Positions 48,632 to 57,716 of a DNA stretch of 64,000 bases are shown piece after piece. The stretch covers positions 186,001 through 250,000 of the forward strand of contig NZ_JAKMUU010000003.1 in NCBI RefSeq assembly GCF_027570035.1, given 5' to 3'. This stretch comes from Corynebacterium curieae. GTDB taxonomy: Bacteria; Actinomycetota; Actinomycetes; Mycobacteriales; Mycobacteriaceae. Below the pieces are notes generated by a model that saw only the letters and a program-made list of their open reading frames with translations, was not told the origin of the DNA and searched no databases. The position numbers and the translations under genes are program-made. Numbering within the stretch: position 1 is the stretch's first letter; the number at the start of each line of letters is the position of its first letter.

Positions 48632-49718
48632 CTTCTTCTCCTATATATTCGCGTTCGGTGCGGCCACCGGGCAGGCAGACAACCTCGTAGTTAATGGTTC
48701 CTGCTGCCGCGGCGAGATCCGTGGCCGATATTCCCCCGTTGCCAAAGATCACGGCTTCTTGGCCTGGCTCTACGCCATGCGGGTTATCACCCAAGTCCAC
48801 CACGATCTGATCCATACAGATTCTTCCTACCTGTGGGTAGAGGTGCCCACCAATGCCCACGTGCAGGTCCCCCTGATAACCGCGCGGCAGGCCATCGGCG
48901 TAGCCGCAATCCACCGTGGCTAAGAAACCCGGCTTATCCGCCTTCCAGGTCAATCCATAGCAGGTGCCCTCCCCCGGCTGAATGGGCTTTACATTAAAAA
49001 TCTGCCCGGACCAGGTCATGGCTGGGCGCAGGCCATGCTCGCGCCCTCCAATCGGTTCCAAACCATAGCAGGCGACACCTACGCGCACCTGCTCGAAATA
49101 GGAGGAAGGACGAGTCAGCACCGCGGGCGAATTGGCCAGGTGGTTAACCGGGCACTCCAGCCCAATTTCGCGCGCGAGCCGCAGGGCCGTGCGGAACGCC
49201 TCTTCTTGGGCGTCATTGTGCGGATTATCCGGCTCATCGGCACACGCAAAGTGGGACATGAGGCCGAGCACCTTGATGTGTGGGGCGTCGCGCAGCACCT
49301 TAAAGGTCTCTGCCCAATCCTCCTCATCCACGCCGGAGCGATGCATACCGGTTTCCACCTTGACGTAAATCTCCGCAGGAATTTCGGACTTGACTAATTG
49401 ATGCGCTTGCTCGAGGGAGTTGACCGCCACCTCAATGCCGCAGGCAAGCGCCTCTTCGAGGATTTCTTCCGTCTGCCAGATCCATGCCACGATGGGTGAA
49501 TCCACGCCCGCGCGGCGCAGCTCCACGGCCTCCCGCAGGGTGGCCACACCAAAGCAATCCGCGCCCGCGCGCGCCATCACCGGAACTACCTTGGCGGCGC
49601 CGTGCCCATAGGCATCGGCCTTGACCACGCACATGAGCTTGACCTCAGGCCCCACCTTTTCCTTGATGAGGCGAACGTTGTGCGCAATGGAGGAGAGATC
49701 AATGGTGGTTTTCAGCAT
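48621..49718 (-). CDS. alr: Alanine racemase
   Basis: Makes D-alanine for peptidoglycan. 365 residues from ATG 49718; ATG 49727 gives three more. PLP lysine is in VVKADAYGHGA (about residue 34), the catalytic tyrosine of the second strand is in CYGLTWKAD, and VGRICMDQIVVDLG is conserved. Barrel and C-terminal beta domain are both complete. It is first in the alr-tsaE unit. Confidence 0.96.
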   Translation of the reverse strand: MLKTTIDLSSIAHNVRLIKEKVGPEVKLMCVVKADAYGHGAAKVVPVMARAGADCFGVATLREAVELRRAGVDSPIVAWIWQTEEILEEALACGIEVAVNSLEQAHQLVKSEIPAEIYVKVETGMHRSGVDEEDWAETFKVLRDAPHIKVLGLMSHFACADEPDNPHNDAQEEAFRTALRLAREIGLECPVNHLANSPAVLTRPSSYFEQVRVGVACYGLEPIGGREHGLRPAMTWSGQIFNVKPIQPGEGTCYGLTWKADKPGFLATVDCGYADGLPRGYQGDLHVGIGGHLYPQVGRICMDQIVVDLGDNPHGVEPGQEAVIFGNGGISATDLAAAAGTINYEVVCLPGGRTEREYIGEEDAQ

Positions 49719-49822
49719 GCCCACCATTGTGCCACTGCTCACCCTTTTGCTGAATTCGAAAAGGCTGTTTCCGGCCTCCAGCATCGTACCTGCGTGAAGA
49801 TACGCACTTGCAAAAACGAATT

Positions 49823-49865
49823 GCCCCCTTACCTCCCACGCAAGAAACGCGGCGGGTAAGGGGGC
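49823..49865. terminator. Terminator between alr promoter region and glmS
   Basis: GCCCCCTTACC and GGTAAGGGGGC form a perfect 11-bp stem with a 21-base loop, 25 bases after the glmS stop. It ends glmS transcription; tail T-run is weak. Confidence 0.8.
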
Positions 49866-49889
49866 TTAGCCGGTGCCGTTCGGCGTGGA

Positions 49890-51761
49890 TTACTCCACGG
49901 TCACGGACTTGGCCAAGTTTCGTGGCTGATCCACGTCGTAGCCCTTGGATTTTGCTACGTGCGCAGCGAAGATCTGCAGCGGCACGGTGGCCAGCAGCGG
50001 CTGCATGAGGGTCGGCGCCTTCGGGATGCGGATGACGTGGTTAGCGTAATCCTCCACGGCGGTATCGCCTTCTTCAGCAATCACGATGGTGATGGCACCG
50101 CGGGCGCGGATCTCTTGGATATTGGAGACGACCTTGGAATGCAGGGAGTCGCGGCCGCGCGGGGACGGCACAATGACGAAGACCGGCTGGCCTTCCTCAA
50201 TCAGCGCAATCGGGCCGTGCTTGAGCTCACCTGCGGCAAAACCCTCGGCGTGCAGATAAGCGATCTCCTTGAGCTTCAGTGCGCCCTCAAGTGCCACAGG
50301 GAAGCCGACGTGGCGGCCCAGGAAGAGCACTGATTCCGCGTCCTTCATGGAGTTGGCCAGATTGGCCACCTGGTTTTCCTCGTCGATGACGCTTTGGACC
50401 TTCTCCGGCATGTGGCGCAGCTCAGCAAGAACGCTCTGGATCTCATCGGCGAACATATTGCCGCGCAGCTGGGCCAGATAGAGGCCAAGCAAGTAGGTAG
50501 CGGTAATCTGCGCCAGGAACGCTTTGGTGGAAGCCACGGCGATTTCCGGACCGGCGTGGGTGTAGAGCGCGGCATCGGATTCGCGCGGGATGGACGAGCC
50601 CTGGGTATTGCAGATAGCAATAACCTTGGCGCCCTGCTGGCGGGCGTGGCGCACGGCCATCAGGGTGTCCATGGTCTCGCCGGACTGGGACAACGCGACA
50701 ACGAGGGTCTTCTCGTTCACGATGGGATCGCGGTAGCGGAACTCGTGGGCGAGCTCAACCTCGGTAGGAATGCGGCACCAGTGCTCGATGGCGTAGCGTG
50801 CCACGTGGCCGGCATAAGCGGCGGTACCACAGGCGATGACGATGATCTTGTCGATGGACTTCAGCACGGTCTCATCGATGCGCAGATCATCGAGGGTCAG
50901 CTGGCCTTGTTCATCGAAGCGGCCAAGCAGGGTATCGCGCACAGCAGCGGGCTGATCGTGGATTTCCTTTTCCATGAAGGAATCGAAGCCACCCTTTTCA
51001 GCAGCGGCGGCATCCCACTTGATTTCAAAAGGCTTGCCCTGTGCAGGGTTGCCCTTATAATCGGTGATTTCTACCTCGTCAGCGGTGATGGTCACGACCT
51101 GGTCGTTGTCCATCTCCACGGCGGACTTGGTGTAATCGATGAAGCCGGATACATCGGAGCCGAGGAAATTCTCGCCCTCACCCAAGCCGATAACCAGCGG
51201 GGAGTCACGGCGAGCGGCAACGATGCGATCGGCCTGCTCGGCGTGGATGGCCAGCAGGGTAAACGCGCCCTCGAGGCGGGCGCAGGTCAGCTGCATTGCC
51301 TTGGTGAGGTCACCAGCGGCCTCGTTGTGGAAGACATCGCCCAGCAACGTAGCGGCAACTTCAGTATCGGTCTCGGAGACGAAGTTATAGCCCTTGTTCA
51401 AAAGCTCGGACTTGAGCTCGGCAAAGTTCTCGATGATGCCGTTGTGCACCACGGCGAGCTTTCCGCCATCGACCACGTGCGGGTGCGCATTCAGGTCGGT
51501 GGGGCCACCATGGGTAGCCCAGCGGGTATGGCCGATGCCCAGCACAGAGTCAGGCAACGGACGCGCTTCAATCTCAGCGTCCAGCGCAGCGACCTTACCG
51601 GCCTTCTTGCGCCAGCTGATGTCTCCATCGGCGTACATTGCTACGCCAGCGGAGTCATAGCCGCGGTATTCCAAACGGCGCAGCCCTTCCAGAACTACGT
51701 CGAGGGCGAAGTAATCACGGTCACCACCAGCGTGACCAATATATCCAACAATTCCACACAT
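49890..51761 (-). CDS. glmS: Glutamine-fructose-6-phosphate aminotransferase GlmS
   Basis: First step of UDP-GlcNAc synthesis: glutamine plus fructose 6-phosphate gives glucosamine 6-phosphate. 623 residues. N-terminal nucleophile Cys2 in MCGIVGYIG; class II amidotransferase domain to about 225. Two SIS domains follow (IACGTAAYAGHVARY, ALSQSGETMDTL, ELKHGPIALI). C terminus ends NLAKSVTVE, the family standard. No glmS ribozyme is seen upstream, as expected outside Firmicutes. Confidence 0.97.
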   Translation of the reverse strand: MCGIVGYIGHAGGDRDYFALDVVLEGLRRLEYRGYDSAGVAMYADGDISWRKKAGKVAALDAEIEARPLPDSVLGIGHTRWATHGGPTDLNAHPHVVDGGKLAVVHNGIIENFAELKSELLNKGYNFVSETDTEVAATLLGDVFHNEAAGDLTKAMQLTCARLEGAFTLLAIHAEQADRIVAARRDSPLVIGLGEGENFLGSDVSGFIDYTKSAVEMDNDQVVTITADEVEITDYKGNPAQGKPFEIKWDAAAAEKGGFDSFMEKEIHDQPAAVRDTLLGRFDEQGQLTLDDLRIDETVLKSIDKIIVIACGTAAYAGHVARYAIEHWCRIPTEVELAHEFRYRDPIVNEKTLVVALSQSGETMDTLMAVRHARQQGAKVIAICNTQGSSIPRESDAALYTHAGPEIAVASTKAFLAQITATYLLGLYLAQLRGNMFADEIQSVLAELRHMPEKVQSVIDEENQVANLANSMKDAESVLFLGRHVGFPVALEGALKLKEIAYLHAEGFAAGELKHGPIALIEEGQPVFVIVPSPRGRDSLHSKVVSNIQEIRARGAITIVIAEEGDTAVEDYANHVIRIPKAPTLMQPLLATVPLQIFAAHVAKSKGYDVDQPRNLAKSVTVE

Positions 51762-51798
51762 GGTTGCTGATTTTACAGCACAAGGGGCAAAGCTCTAG

Positions 51799-51840
51799 GC
51801 GGGCGGGGCGTCGGCAAGCAGGGCACCACACCCCACCCGC
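51799..51840. terminator. Hairpin downstream of Fe-S oxidoreductase with 14-mer in the loop
   Basis: GCGGGCGGGG at 51799-51808 pairs with CCCCACCCGC at 51831-51840 with one mismatch, giving a long GC hairpin. The loop carries GGCGTCGGCAAGCA, a 13/14 copy of the repeat. It may terminate the minus-strand oxidoreductase gene, though no clear T-run follows. Confidence 0.55.
51807..51820 (+). repeat. 14-mer repeat variant (13/14), intergenic
   Basis: GGCGTCGGCAAGCA in the non-coding gap between glmS (start 51761) and the oxidoreductase gene (stop 51857). It begins in the last two bases of the hairpin left arm and continues into the loop. Confidence 0.6.
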
Positions 51841-51856
51841 TAGTGCGCTGGGAAAA

Positions 51857-54661
51857 CTAGCGCGTCGCCTGCTCCAAGAGTTCCAAAATGTGGTGGTAAT
51901 CCTCGCCGGTAGCGCGGGTTAGGCCAAGCTCGCAGGTGCGGTTGGTCGAGGCGTGATACTGCGCGCCGATTTCCTTGACTTGCGCTGCCTCGGCGCGGGT
52001 AGCGGCTTCTGTAAGCTCCGGGTGGAGCATGCCGCGGTCGCCAGCATAACCACAGCAATTCCAGTCAGTAGGAATGTGGACCTCGGTCGCTGCGGCGCGG
52101 GCTACCGTTTCTAGATCCTCCATCATGCCGAGCTGGAACGACGAGCAGGTGGGGTGCACGGTCACGGAATCGACTGGGTTGTGCACATCGAGCTGCGGCA
52201 GGAGGGTATCGGCCGTAAAGCTAATCGCGTCAATGACGGTAATGCCCACGGATTCCAACATGTCCTTAAAACCGGCGGTACAGCTGCTGGCGTCCACGAT
52301 GACCGGCAGGCGCGCACCATCGGTGGCGTCCATGACGATATCGCGCACGCGCTGCTCCATCGCATCGTGGCCGGCCTGCATGCCCTTGGACGCCCATGGC
52401 GTGCCGCAGCAGAGCTTGTCGATGCCCTCCGGAACCTCCAGCGCTACCCCGGCGCGCTCCAATAGAGTAACGAACGCATCGGTAGTACCCTTGCCACCAC
52501 CCTGCGGGCCAAACATAGTGTTCACGCAGGCTGGCAGGTAAATACCAGTGGTCTGCGCGTAGCGGTCTCCCACGCGCCCGGCCAAGCGGCCGCGGGACTT
52601 ACCGCCCTTGCCCAGCTCCGGCTGGTATTGCGGCAGGTTATCCTCACCGAGGAGGCTGCGACCCACATCGGTGACCTTCTTGACCAGCTCGGTGGGAAGC
52701 AGGTGCGCGCCGGTCAGCGCCAATCCGGCACCTTGACTGACCACCTGCCAGTTCTTGGCTGCAGCTCCCCATAGCTTTTGCTGCGCCGGCTGGGCCTCTT
52801 CGCGGCGCAGGCGCTTGATGAACTTACCGGTATCGATGCCCACTGGGCAGGCGGTGCGGCACATCGAATCCACGGCGCAGGTTTCGATGCCCATGTACTC
52901 GTATGCCTGATCCAGCTCGGCCACTAGTTGGCTATCGCCGGCTTCTTCCGCGCGCTTGCGGGCGCGGCGCACGACGATGCGCTGGCGTGGGGTCAGCGTG
53001 AGGTCACGCGACGGGCAGACCGGCTCGCAGTAGCCGCACTCTACGCAGCGGTCCACTTCCTCTTCCACGGTGGGGTTGAGCTTGATGTTTTTGATGTGTG
53101 CATCCGGGTCATCGTCCAAGATGACGCCTGGGTTCATGGTGTTGGTGGGATCGCAAGCCCGCTTGAGCTCCTGCATGACCTCGTAGAGCTCGTCTCCGTA
53201 CTGGCGGCGCACATACGGCGCCATGGCGCGGCCGGTGCCGTGTTCTGCCTTGAGGTTGCCCTCGGCAGAAAGGACCAAGTCCACCATGCCCTCGTTGAAG
53301 TCGTTATAGCGGCCAATGGCGTCATCGCCTTCAAAGCGGTCCGTAAGCAAGAAGTGAATATTGCCGTCCTTGGCGTGGCCGAAGATGACGGCATCGTCAT
53401 AGCCATAGCGGGTAAATAGTTCCTGCAATGAGGAACAGGTATCAGCCAGGTCGCCGACGGGTACCACGATGTCTTCCAAAAGGGCCGTCGTACCGGACGG
53501 GCGCGCCTCAGCCACCTGGGCGTAGAGGCCCTTGCGGAAATTCCACGCGGCATTGCGAGCGGCGGTGTCTGCAGAGAAAGCAGCCGGGGACTGCAATGGC
53601 AGCTCGCGCAAAAGCTGCGAGCCCTTGCCTTCCTTATCGCGCAACTCCTCTTCCGCATCCGCATGGTATTCAATGAGCAATGCGGCCTGCTTGTCCACAT
53701 CGAACCCAGTGATGGCCTGCGGGACATTATCAAAGCCTTGGCCGACGCGAATGGAGGCGGAGTCCATAAGCTCTAGGGTGGCGGCCCCGGTATCCAGCAG
53801 GGCCGGCAGGGACTTGGTGGCAGCGGTGAGGTCATCAAATACAGCCACCGTGGTGGTGGTCAGCTTAGAAATCGGCACGGTGCGGAATACGGCCTCCGCG
53901 ATGAAGGCCAGGGTTCCCTCCGAGCCGATAAGCAAGTGCTCGAAAAGCTTGACCGGGCTATCAAAATCCAGGAAAGAATTGAGTCCATAGCCCATCGTGT
54001 TTTTCAGCTGGAAGTGGCGGCGGATAATATCCACGGACTCTTGGTTATCGCGCACGCGGCGCTGCAGGCGGATAAGCGTGTCCACCAGCTCCGGTTCCTG
54101 CTCTTGGAACTGCCGGTCTGCGTCCGGATCGGCGGTGTTGATCACGGTGCCGGTGGGCAGTACGAAGGTCAGCGATTCCAGGGTGTTATACGTATTGAGC
54201 TCGGTGCCGCAGGCCATACCGGAGGAGTTATTAGCCACTACGCCGCCGATGGTGCAGGCAGACTCGCTGGCCGGATCCGGGCCGAGCTTGCGGTTGCGCA
54301 GGCCCAAGCGAGCATTAACTTGGCGCACCGTGACACCAGGCTGGACGCGCACGCGCTTGCCTTCATCAAGCACTTCGATACCGCGGAAGTGCTTGCGCAC
54401 ATCCACCAGATAGCCATCACCAGAGGCTTGGCCTGCCAGGGAGGTGCCGCCGGAGCGTAAGGTCACCGGAACATTCTGCTGCCGGCCCGCACGGAAGATA
54501 GCGGCGACATGCTCGGCCGAATGAGCCTCAATGACTGCCTTAGGGGTGTATAGGTAATGCGAGGCATCGGAGGCATGCGCCACACGGTCGATGACCTCTG
54601 TCTTTACCTCCATCCCGTAGCGATTAGAAAGTTCTTCCACATCAACGACGCCGGTAGTCAT
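51857..54661 (-). CDS. FAD-binding and 4Fe-4S oxidoreductase (D-lactate/glycolate dehydrogenase type)
   Basis: 934 residues from ATG 54661 (MTTGVVDVEELSNRYG). FAD-binding PCMH domain with VTLRSGGTSLAGQASGDGYLVDV (about 60-85) and VANNSSGMACGT. FAD-oxidase C-terminal region with FGHAKDGNIHFLL and AEHGTGRAMAPYV. Two 4Fe-4S motifs, CVECGYCEPVC and CAVDSMCRTACPVG, then a CCG-like Cys-rich domain. This fusion is the quinone-linked Dld/GlcD-GlcF type that oxidises D-lactate or 2-hydroxyacids at the membrane. The substrate is inferred. Divergent from the alpha/beta-hydrolase-like gene. Confidence 0.9.
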   Translation of the reverse strand: MTTGVVDVEELSNRYGMEVKTEVIDRVAHASDASHYLYTPKAVIEAHSAEHVAAIFRAGRQQNVPVTLRSGGTSLAGQASGDGYLVDVRKHFRGIEVLDEGKRVRVQPGVTVRQVNARLGLRNRKLGPDPASESACTIGGVVANNSSGMACGTELNTYNTLESLTFVLPTGTVINTADPDADRQFQEQEPELVDTLIRLQRRVRDNQESVDIIRRHFQLKNTMGYGLNSFLDFDSPVKLFEHLLIGSEGTLAFIAEAVFRTVPISKLTTTTVAVFDDLTAATKSLPALLDTGAATLELMDSASIRVGQGFDNVPQAITGFDVDKQAALLIEYHADAEEELRDKEGKGSQLLRELPLQSPAAFSADTAARNAAWNFRKGLYAQVAEARPSGTTALLEDIVVPVGDLADTCSSLQELFTRYGYDDAVIFGHAKDGNIHFLLTDRFEGDDAIGRYNDFNEGMVDLVLSAEGNLKAEHGTGRAMAPYVRRQYGDELYEVMQELKRACDPTNTMNPGVILDDDPDAHIKNIKLNPTVEEEVDRCVECGYCEPVCPSRDLTLTPRQRIVVRRARKRAEEAGDSQLVAELDQAYEYMGIETCAVDSMCRTACPVGIDTGKFIKRLRREEAQPAQQKLWGAAAKNWQVVSQGAGLALTGAHLLPTELVKKVTDVGRSLLGEDNLPQYQPELGKGGKSRGRLAGRVGDRYAQTTGIYLPACVNTMFGPQGGGKGTTDAFVTLLERAGVALEVPEGIDKLCCGTPWASKGMQAGHDAMEQRVRDIVMDATDGARLPVIVDASSCTAGFKDMLESVGITVIDAISFTADTLLPQLDVHNPVDSVTVHPTCSSFQLGMMEDLETVARAAATEVHIPTDWNCCGYAGDRGMLHPELTEAATRAEAAQVKEIGAQYHASTNRTCELGLTRATGEDYHHILELLEQATR

Positions 54662-54866
54662 GTACCGCAGCCTGCCTTCCCAGAAATAAAAGAGTACGTA
54701 GTTGTTCACACATTGCACTCCCCTGCGCGCACAGGCGCAAGTTAGGAGGGGCTTAGCACGCCCCGCCTTCCACACCCGCGGCCCGCCCAGTTCTGGTGCA
54801 GAATTTCTCTACTAAACGGTTACCCTTTCCCCGCCTGGCGGGGGATCTTCATCTATCCTGGAATGC

Positions 54867-55700
54867 GTGTCTGCGAATTTGAATAAACATCTAGCAACGT
54901 TGTCGAAGCGTGGCCGCAACCGAGTTTTGGTTGGCGACCTTGACTATGCCGGAGTTACCGGCAAGGTTTATACCCCCGCGGAGGGCCAGAGTCTGCCCGC
55001 CGTGGCCTTTGGCCATGACTGGATGCACAAAATTAAGGATTACCACGCCACCCTGCGCCACCTAGCCAGCTGGGGCATCGTCGTGGTAGCCCCCGATTCT
55101 GAGACCGGCCCCTTCCCCGACCACCGCAACCTAGCCGCGGATATGGAATCCGCACTGCAGATTGCCGCCGGTGTAAAGCTCGGCGCCGGAAATATTACGG
55201 TCTCTCCAGGCAAGCTCGGCATGATTGGCCACGGCATGGGCGGCGGCACCGCCGTACTCGGCGCCGTGGATAATAAGAAGGTTGCCGCCGTCGCTGCGAT
55301 TTATCCTTCCATCACCGCCCCGTCCGCGGTACAGGCCGCCCGCAACCTCACCACTCCGGGCTTAGTCATTGGTGCCGGCCAGGAAGATATCTTCAATGCC
55401 GGCAACCCCGCCAAACTGGCCCATAACTGGAAAGGCCCGGTATGCTTCCGCGCCATCAACAAGGGCAGCCACGCTGGCTTTACCGAGGATCGCCTGCGCA
55501 AACTGGCCATCGGAACTGCAGCTTTCCAGTCCGGCCCCACCGAGATCGCCCGCGGTTTGGTCACCGGATTCTTGCTGGCCACCCTCGATGGAGATTCCAA
55601 GTATGACGCCTTTGCGGATCCAGAGGCCAGCGCGAAGAAGGTTGAAAGCCTAGTGGGCGAGGACCTAGCCGAGCGCGCCGGCGTAACCCGCGACGCCTAA
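54867..55700 (+). CDS. Alpha/beta-hydrolase-like protein (dienelactone hydrolase type) without nucleophile serine
   Basis: 277 residues from GTG 54867. The fold pattern is clear: FGHDWMHKIKDYHATL (oxyanion loop), then SPGKLGMIGHGMGGGTAVLG, the expected nucleophile elbow (about residues 112-131), and GSHAGF near 210 with the expected histidine. The elbow normally reads GxSxG; here it is G-H-G-M-G, so serine is replaced by glycine (codons GGC CAC GGC ATG GGC). It may be catalytically inactive or use another mechanism. Convergent with the small coiled-coil gene. Confidence 0.75.
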   Translation: MSANLNKHLATLSKRGRNRVLVGDLDYAGVTGKVYTPAEGQSLPAVAFGHDWMHKIKDYHATLRHLASWGIVVVAPDSETGPFPDHRNLAADMESALQIAAGVKLGAGNITVSPGKLGMIGHGMGGGTAVLGAVDNKKVAAVAAIYPSITAPSAVQAARNLTTPGLVIGAGQEDIFNAGNPAKLAHNWKGPVCFRAINKGSHAGFTEDRLRKLAIGTAAFQSGPTEIARGLVTGFLLATLDGDSKYDAFADPEASAKKVESLVGEDLAERAGVTRDA

Positions 55701-55704
55701 GGAT

Positions 55705-55962
55705 TTATCCCCTCCGCAGCACAGATTGCACCTGCCCCGACGCGTTCCTAGAGCGCGCCGGGGCCGCGCTATATCGGGGCCTTTGCCCCGCCGCTTGCCG
55801 ACGCCCCACCTGTCCTTTCTCCCTCCTAGCTTGTTCCACGGCCTTATCCGCAGACTTTTCTAGCTCGTCTTGCGCTTTCGCCAGTGTTTTTTCGAATTCC
55901 AACAGCCGCTTGGCTGTCCTTTCGCGAAAGCCCTGCGCGAATTCGGCGAAGTCATTATTCAT
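55705..55962 (-). CDS. Cassette gene C: small charged helical protein
   Basis: 85 residues from ATG 55962 (MNNDFAEFAQGFRERT); GTG 55968 adds two. The N-terminal half is a long amphipathic, probably coiled-coil helix (AKRLLEFEKTLAKAQDELEKSADKAVEQARRE, about residues 17-48); the C-terminal half is basic and disordered. No signal peptide. Its start overlaps the stop of gene B by one base (TAATG), so it belongs to the cassette. Could be a chaperone or immunity-like partner; that is a guess. An exact 14-mer copy lies in the basic tail. Confidence 0.65.
   Translation of the reverse strand: MNNDFAEFAQGFRERTAKRLLEFEKTLAKAQDELEKSADKAVEQARREKGQVGRRQAAGQRPRYSAAPARSRNASGQVQSVLRRG
55792..55805 (-). repeat. 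14-mer repeat copy (exact), inside cassette gene C
   Basis: CGCTTGCCGACGCC on the plus strand within the basic C-terminal tail of gene C. It is read there in a non-LADA frame and is preceded by GGGGCctttGCCCC, a short hairpin. Confidence 0.7.
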
Positions 55963-57716
55963 TACCACTGCCCTGCCTTTCGTGCCTTAACGGATGGTTC
56001 TTCCGGCGCGGGCACAGCCTCTGGCTGCGGTGCCGGCGCTTGCTCTGGCGCTGGTGCTTCTTCTGGCGCTGGCTGCGGTGCCGGCGCTTGCTCTGGTGCC
56101 GGTGCTGGCTCAGGTACAGGGGCCGGATCCGGGGCCGACGCCGGTGCCTCCGCTGGACCGTCTGCTTGGAGGTGCGCCACCTTCTCCGGTGGCGGTGCTG
56201 GTTCCTCTACCTGGGATAACTCTGGTGGAGGTGGCACCACCCCGTCATCAGTAGGTTGTTCTGGTTCAGGGCAGGGCTCCGCTTCGGGCTCAGGTTCTGG
56301 TTCCGGCTCTGGCTCTGGGCAAGGGTCGGGCTCAGGAACGGGCTCCGGTTCCGGCTCTTGCACCGGGCAATCCGCCTCGGACATATTCTCCAAGCACTGC
56401 GCGGCACCTTCCACGATGAGGCCCACGCCTACCAAAGCGATTCCGGCACCGACCAGACCAAGGCTGCCGCTGCACGAGGATTCAATATCGCAGCTTTCAG
56501 CGTTATTCTGGGTCGACTCCTCACACTCCTCCGTGCGCTCCGAGCATAAAGTTTCCTCGCTTGAGCCGGAGTCAGCGGCAGTGTCAGTATCCGCTTCAGG
56601 CTTGGGCTCGGGCTTGGGTTCTGGTTCTGGGCACGGTTCTTCTACCCGCTGCGGTTTCTCTGGTGGCTCCTGCGGTGGGATGATTTCTGCCTGCGCCGGA
56701 GTAGTGGCTTCTACGGGGCGCGGGGATTCTGGCGGGCACTCCGTCTGCAAGTCTGGCTTAGGTGCCGGCTTATCGGGGACTGGCTTGCTGTTCTGCTCGG
56801 GCTCGGGCTCAGGCACGGGGCACTCTGCCGGTGGAGTGGGCGCTGGTGTCGAGGGTGGCACCGGCTGTGGCGCCGTGGGCGTGGTCCGGCTCTTATCCGG
56901 TTCAGGCTCTGGTTCCGGCATGGGCTTGGGCTCTGGTGGGCACTCCGCCTGGACGGGCTCGGTAGGCTGCGAGGGCGGAGGCGGGCACTCTTCCTTCGGC
57001 ATCGGCTTAGTGGAAGTAGGAGTGTCCGGGCATTTTTCTACCGGTGCGGGGCAGGCATCATCTGTAGGTTTCGCCGGTGTCGGGCATTCTTCCGGCAATG
57101 GGCGCTCACAGACACACTCGCAGCGGGATTCAAACTCGCTATAGCAGGACTCGATCGCATCATCACGGTCGCGGCAAGTGCTGGCGATATTATGGTTTGT
57201 CTCTTCGATAACGCGGCCGCCGATGGTGGAAAGAATCGGGATGATAAACCTGGCCAGAGGGTGTTTGGTGGCGACCATGGACAAGATATTCAGCAGCGGG
57301 ATGACCGCAGAGATGAGCTCGGTAAGGGCGGTATCGGAGACATCGACGACGTCGGCAATAGCGCCCGAACATTGCTCCGCCGAACTAGTCAGGTGTGCGG
57401 CGTCCTGGCGGTCAATGTCGAAGTCATCCTGCACACCGCATAGGTGCTCGCACATGGCGCCTTGGGCAACCTCGGAATCGTCCTGCTGCAAATAACCCGC
57501 CAGGCCGGCCCCGCCGCCTTTCGGGCGATTGCCACCCACGGCCGCAACGGTATTTTTCACCAGATTTTCGGGCGCGATTCCATCGACCGCACCGACCAAC
57601 TCACCCAGTAAATTCATCGGCATGCTTGGGCCCGAATAGCTACCCAGGCACGCCATCTGGAATTGCGAAATGGCGTTGGAATAATCCCCCAGCAGGGATT
57701 TTGTCAGCGTACTCAC
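55962..57716 (-). CDS. Cassette gene B: large Pro/Glu- and Cys-rich protein, candidate type VII substrate
   Basis: 584 residues from GTG 57716. Residues 1-about 205 form a folded region with hydrophobic helices (LTELISAVIPLLNILSMVA and FIIPILSTIGG). Then a long low-complexity part with repeats of PEPEP, ECP and KCP; a hydrophobic segment SLGLVGAGIALVGVGLIVEG (about 430-450) interrupts it. Tail is Pro/Ala/Glu. I count 25 cysteines. No Sec signal peptide. I do not recognise the protein. Start overlaps gene A stop by one base (TAGTG). Position near ESX-4 and the shared promoter suggest a secreted envelope-spanning or effector protein. Confidence 0.65.
   Translation of the reverse strand: MSTLTKSLLGDYSNAISQFQMACLGSYSGPSMPMNLLGELVGAVDGIAPENLVKNTVAAVGGNRPKGGGAGLAGYLQQDDSEVAQGAMCEHLCGVQDDFDIDRQDAAHLTSSAEQCSGAIADVVDVSDTALTELISAVIPLLNILSMVATKHPLARFIIPILSTIGGRVIEETNHNIASTCRDRDDAIESCYSEFESRCECVCERPLPEECPTPAKPTDDACPAPVEKCPDTPTSTKPMPKEECPPPPSQPTEPVQAECPPEPKPMPEPEPEPDKSRTTPTAPQPVPPSTPAPTPPAECPVPEPEPEQNSKPVPDKPAPKPDLQTECPPESPRPVEATTPAQAEIIPPQEPPEKPQRVEEPCPEPEPKPEPKPEADTDTAADSGSSEETLCSERTEECEESTQNNAESCDIESSCSGSLGLVGAGIALVGVGLIVEGAAQCLENMSEADCPVQEPEPEPVPEPDPCPEPEPEPEPEPEAEPCPEPEQPTDDGVVPPPPELSQVEEPAPPPEKVAHLQADGPAEAPASAPDPAPVPEPAPAPEQAPAPQPAPEEAPAPEQAPAPQPEAVPAPEEPSVKARKAGQW
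56000..57100 (-). repeat. Pro/Glu low-complexity coding repeats in gene B
   Basis: Degenerate short repeats encoding PEPEP, CPEPEPEP and APAPEQ runs. On the plus strand the DNA reads as GGCTC(T/A)GG(T/C)TC-type hexamers. Such tracts vary in length between strains by slippage or recombination. Confidence 0.6.

Noticed and set aside
50394..51770. 458-codon antisense frame opposite glmS
   Set aside because: Shadow frame; the sense gene is complete with all catalytic motifs.
51762..51856. glmS ribozyme upstream of glmS
   Set aside because: The gap is too short and lacks the conserved ribozyme core; it holds a simple hairpin instead.
55870..57144. Gly/Ser-rich 424-codon frame opposite cassette gene B
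   Set aside because: It is the complement of the Pro/Glu repeats. The minus-strand frame has tight coupling with genes A and C and a promoter element.
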